A DNA stretch of 7,042 bases, from NCBI GenBank assembly GCA_041483175.1, contig JBGPFD010000179.1, positions 1 to 7,042 of the forward strand, in the 5' to 3' direction. Under the pieces are notes generated by a model. That model had not been told where the DNA came from. It made no database searches and saw only the letters and a program-made list of their open reading frames with translations. The position numbers and the translations under genes are program-made. Of the stretch, positions 5,190 to 7,042 are shown one piece after another (position 1 is the first letter of the stretch; each line of letters begins with the position of its first letter). The stretch comes from Gp7-AA10 sp041483175 (GTDB lineage Bacteria > Acidobacteriota > Thermoanaerobaculia > Gp7-AA8).

Positions 5190-6050
5190 ATGGCCACGAA
5201 ATATCGATATCCGACGGGCGTACGGCCGCTGCTGATGGACGAGGCGGCGCGGCGCCGGCGCATCGAGACGCGATTCATCGACGTGCTCGAGCGCGCCGGC
5301 TTCGCCGAGGTGGTACTGCCGATCATCGACTACGCCGATCCGTACGCGCCGCTGCAAACGCGCGACGTCTCGCGGCAGAGCTACCGCTTCGTCGATCGGG
5401 AGGGAGAGCTGGTGGCGCTGCGCTCCGATTTCACGCCGATGGCCGCGCGCGCGCTCGCGCCGGCGATCGCGCCGGGCGATCTGCCGCTGCGCGTCTACTA
5501 CCGCGGCGATGTCATCCGCTGCGACGGCTCGCGCCTCGGCGCCAATCGCGAGATGTTCCAGATCGGCGCGGAGATCGTCGGCGGCGCCGCCACGGCTGCG
5601 GACATCGAGAGTCTCCGCCTGGCCGCCGATCTCGTCCGCCAATTCGGCCTGCAGCCGAACGTCGTTTACACCGATGCCTCTCTGATCGCGGCGCTGCCGG
5701 CGCTCCGCCCCGTGCTGTCGGCGAAGCGGATGACCGACGTGCCGCGGGCCCTGCGCCCGCTGGCGGAGAAACTGGTGGCCGGCACGGCGACGCTGGAAGA
5801 CATCGGACCGTTCGCGCCCGAAGCGGCATCGCGGCTCAGCGCCATCGCCGCCGCACTTCCCGAGTTCGAGCTGCACCTCGATGATTTCGAAGAGAACGCC
5901 GGCTACTACACCGGCGTGCGCTTTCGCGTGTACGACGCGAAATCGCGGACCACGCTGGCGCAGGGCGGGCGCTACGACAACCTCTACGAACGCTTCGGCA
6001 CGCCCGCCGCGGCGGTCGGCTTCACTTTCACCATCGACGATCTGGACTGA
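5190..6050 (+). CDS. hisZ: ATP phosphoribosyltransferase regulatory subunit
   Basis: HisZ is a paralogue of the histidyl-tRNA synthetase catalytic core that lacks tRNA-charging activity. It joins short-form HisG in a hetero-octamer, where it is needed for activity and for feedback inhibition by histidine in the first step of histidine synthesis. The 286-residue protein shows class II synthetase-like landmarks: LRSDFTPMAARAL (77-89), YYRGDVIRCDG (103-113), ANREMFQIGAEIVGG (118-132), NAGYYTGVRFRVYD (236-249) and GGRYDNLYERFG (259-270, motif 3-like). It ends directly after the core, with no anticodon-binding domain, which separates it from true HisRS of more than 400 residues. The start is ATG 5190; an in-frame TTG at 5184 lies inside the terminator T-tract and is less likely. 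The stop is 1 nt from the hisG ATG, suggesting translational coupling. Confidence 0.95.
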   Translation: MATKYRYPTGVRPLLMDEAARRRRIETRFIDVLERAGFAEVVLPIIDYADPYAPLQTRDVSRQSYRFVDREGELVALRSDFTPMAARALAPAIAPGDLPLRVYYRGDVIRCDGSRLGANREMFQIGAEIVGGAATAADIESLRLAADLVRQFGLQPNVVYTDASLIAALPALRPVLSAKRMTDVPRALRPLAEKLVAGTATLEDIGPFAPEAASRLSAIAAALPEFELHLDDFEENAGYYTGVRFRVYDAKSRTTLAQGGRYDNLYERFGTPAAAVGFTFTIDDLD

Positions 6051-6051
6051 C

Positions 6052-6849
6052 ATGAACCCACTGCGCATCGCACTTCCGAAAGGCCGCCTGCAGAACGAAA
6101 CGCTCGCCGCGTTCGGCGCCGCCGGATACGACATCCCCGGCGAAGCCGAGCTGCGGACGCGCAAGCTCGTCTTCGTCCGCGACGGGATCGAATGGATCTT
6201 CGTCAAGGATGGCGACGTGCCGGTGTACGTCGAGCACGGCGCGGCTGATGCCGGCGTCGCGGGACTCGATCAGATCCTGGAGCACGAATCGACCGCGTAT
6301 CAGCCGGTCGAATTTCCCTTCGGGCGCTGCCGGATGATGCTGATCGCCGCGCCGGGCGCGCCGCCGCTGACCAAAGTGGCCACGAAGTATCCGCGGATCA
6401 CGCGGCAATATCTCGAATCGAAGCAGCTCCGCGCGGAGATCGTGCCGCTGTCGGGATCGGTGGAGCTGGCGGCGGTGCTCAATCTCACGTCGCACGTGGT
6501 CGATCTCGTCGAGACCGGCGAGACCGTGCGCGTGCACCAGCTCGAGATGCAGGACCTCATCGCGGAGATCTCGCCGCGGCTGATCGTCGGAAAACATGCC
6601 TATCGAACGGAATCGAAACGGATCCGCGGACTGATCGCCAGACTGAGCCCCTCACCCGCCGCTTCGCGGCACCCTCTCCCTGCTACGCGGGGCGAGGGAG
6701 ACTCGCGTGAGACGTTTCTCCCTGCTACGCGGGGCGAGGGAGACTCGCGTGAGACCCTTCTCCCCGCCTGCGGGGAGAAGGTGCCCGAAGGGCGGATGAG
6801 GGGCTACTTCGCAACGTTCACCCCGTCGACGATGGCCACGATGGCGTGA
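6052..6849 (+). CDS. hisG: ATP phosphoribosyltransferase catalytic subunit, short form, with repeat-derived C-terminal extension
   Basis: HisG condenses ATP and PRPP to phosphoribosyl-ATP, the committed step of histidine synthesis. Landmarks are RIALPKGRLQNETL (5-18), YVEHGAADAGVAGLDQ (59-74), VPLSGSVELAAVLN (131-144) and DLVETGETVR (151-160, PRPP-binding loop). The core ends with KRIRGLIARL near residue 198, the usual end of the short form of about 200-215 residues that lacks the regulatory ACT-like domain and requires HisZ, encoded just upstream. The frame then runs on for about 66 residues to TGA 6847-6849. Residues about 200-251 are encoded by the palindromic element at 6648-6803, including a 14-residue unit LPATRGEGDSRETF repeated almost exactly. 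The last residues read antisense through the end of the convergent microcompartment gene. A TGA one frame off at 6644-6646 marks the element boundary, so a one-base indel or sequence error could account for the lost stop. Confidence 0.95.
   Translation: MNPLRIALPKGRLQNETLAAFGAAGYDIPGEAELRTRKLVFVRDGIEWIFVKDGDVPVYVEHGAADAGVAGLDQILEHESTAYQPVEFPFGRCRMMLIAAPGAPPLTKVATKYPRITRQYLESKQLRAEIVPLSGSVELAAVLNLTSHVVDLVETGETVRVHQLEMQDLIAEISPRLIVGKHAYRTESKRIRGLIARLSPSPAASRHPLPATRGEGDSRETFLPATRGEGDSRETLLPACGEKVPEGRMRGYFATFTPSTMATMA
6648..6803. repeat. Large palindromic element inside the 3' end of hisG
   Basis: The left end (6648-6680, CCCCTCACCCGCC onward) and right end (6771-6803, finishing GGCGGATGAGGGG) are imperfect inverted repeats of about 33 nt. 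Each carries an inner mini-hairpin (CCGCTTCGCGG on the left, GCCCGAAGGGC on the right). Between them lie a tandem 42-bp duplication and CTCCCCGCCTGCGGGGAG, itself a hairpin. The ends match the smaller element at 1771-1814. It abuts the microcompartment gene stop (minus strand 6806-6804) and lies in the hisG frame. Confidence 0.85.
6675..6755. repeat. Tandem 42-bp duplication
   Basis: Positions 6675-6713 are identical to 6717-6755, a period of 42 nt, which equals 14 codons and so keeps the hisG frame. A decayed third start (TCTCCC at 6759-6764) continues the period. Each copy contains complementary CTCCCT and AGGGAG words and the short palindromic CTCGCGTGAG, so the copies are themselves foldable. 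Confidence 0.9.
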
Positions 6850-7042
6850 TCGACCGGCACGAACGTCTCCTCGAGCGCCATCGCCGCCTCCCGCCCTCCC
6901 TCGTACGACACCAGCTCGCCGTTCCCGGCCATGCGCGTGGCGTCGGCCGCGACGATGGCCTTCCCTTTTGGGTTCAGCGCTTTGTCGAGCGGCTGCACCA
7001 GGAGCATCGGCACTCCCGCGAGCCCGGGCGTGACGACGCACG
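6804..7042 (-). CDS. EutN/CcmL-type bacterial microcompartment vertex protein (5' partial)
   Basis: Proteins of this family form pentamers that cap the vertices of icosahedral protein shells such as carboxysomes and catabolic microcompartments. The visible 78 residues run off the right edge in an open frame. They include TPGLAGVPMLLVQPLD, then IVAADATRMAGNGELVSYEGG, then VPVDHAIVAIVDGVNVAK. These line up with the family pattern: a LLxVQPLD-like strand, an A(A/V)D-x-(V/I)GAGxGE turn and the near-invariant PVDxAIVxIVD end. Usual family length is about 85-100 residues, so perhaps 10-15 residues are missing. A GTG at 7011-7013 is an internal valine, not a start. The stop is TAG at 6806-6804. It converges with hisG, whose extended frame overlaps its last 46 nt. 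Other shell proteins and the cargo enzymes, if any, would lie to the right. Confidence 0.85.
   Translation of the reverse strand, partial: CVVTPGLAGVPMLLVQPLDKALNPKGKAIVAADATRMAGNGELVSYEGGREAAMALEETFVPVDHAIVAIVDGVNVAK

Noticed and set aside
5020..5190. T-box riboswitch as the his control element
   Set aside because: There is no specifier-loop layout or T-box-like conserved core, whereas a His-rich ORF with ribosome-dependent alternative stems explains the region well.
5145..6206. 353-residue minus-strand open frame
   Set aside because: It is antisense to the attenuator, hisZ and the start of hisG and shows no recognisable domain.
7011..7013. GTG start making the microcompartment gene complete at 69 residues
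   Set aside because: The frame stays open upstream and the preceding residues (TPGLAG) match the family, so the gene continues past the window.

Overview
This is a GC-rich bacterial window (high G+C at third codon positions, long spurious antisense frames). It contains six recognisable protein genes that are complete or nearly so, two genes cut by the window edges, and a histidine-operon control region. The lineage cannot be fixed from one window. The secreted protein at 1963-3027 resembles a family I associate with Acidobacteriota (Thermoanaerobaculia-like genomes), and the abundance of palindromic intergenic elements fits; this is a moderate-to-low confidence inference.

Layout. 1-533 (+): C-terminal part of a UDP-glucuronate 4-epimerase-like nucleotide-sugar epimerase. 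661-1752 (-): PLP-dependent DegT/DnrJ/EryC1/StrS sugar aminotransferase, convergent with it. Together they suggest the edge of a surface-polysaccharide or modified-sugar locus. 1963-3027 (+): exported protein with a signal peptide and EF-hand-like calcium loops. 3189-4373 (-): tyrosyl-tRNA synthetase (tyrS), preceded 24 nt upstream on the same strand by a Uma2-family (DUF820) nuclease-fold protein at 4398-4964 (-). 4986-6849 (+): a histidine biosynthesis transcription unit with promoter, His-rich leader peptide, attenuator and terminator, then hisZ and short-form hisG. 6804-7042 (-): 3' part of an EutN/CcmL-type bacterial microcompartment vertex protein, convergent with and overlapping the extended end of hisG.

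The most informative region is 4986-5190. A near-consensus promoter drives a 16-residue leader peptide (MNNALAHRHHRHHHVM) with six His codons within eight. Behind it lie RNA segments that can pair 1:2, 2:3, 3:4, 4:5 and 5:6, the last being an intrinsic terminator directly before the hisZ start codon. The pairing order gives textbook attenuation: ribosome stalling at His codons leads to 2:3 and 4:5 pairing and readthrough, while ribosome release leads to 3:4 and 5:6 pairing and termination. HisZ and short HisG, the two subunits of one ATP phosphoribosyltransferase, are the genes controlled.

The second theme is palindromic repeats. All three convergent gene junctions, and one divergent one, hold strongly foldable repeats of at least three unrelated sequence families. 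One has become part of the hisG reading frame, adding about 66 residues including a 14-residue duplicated unit.
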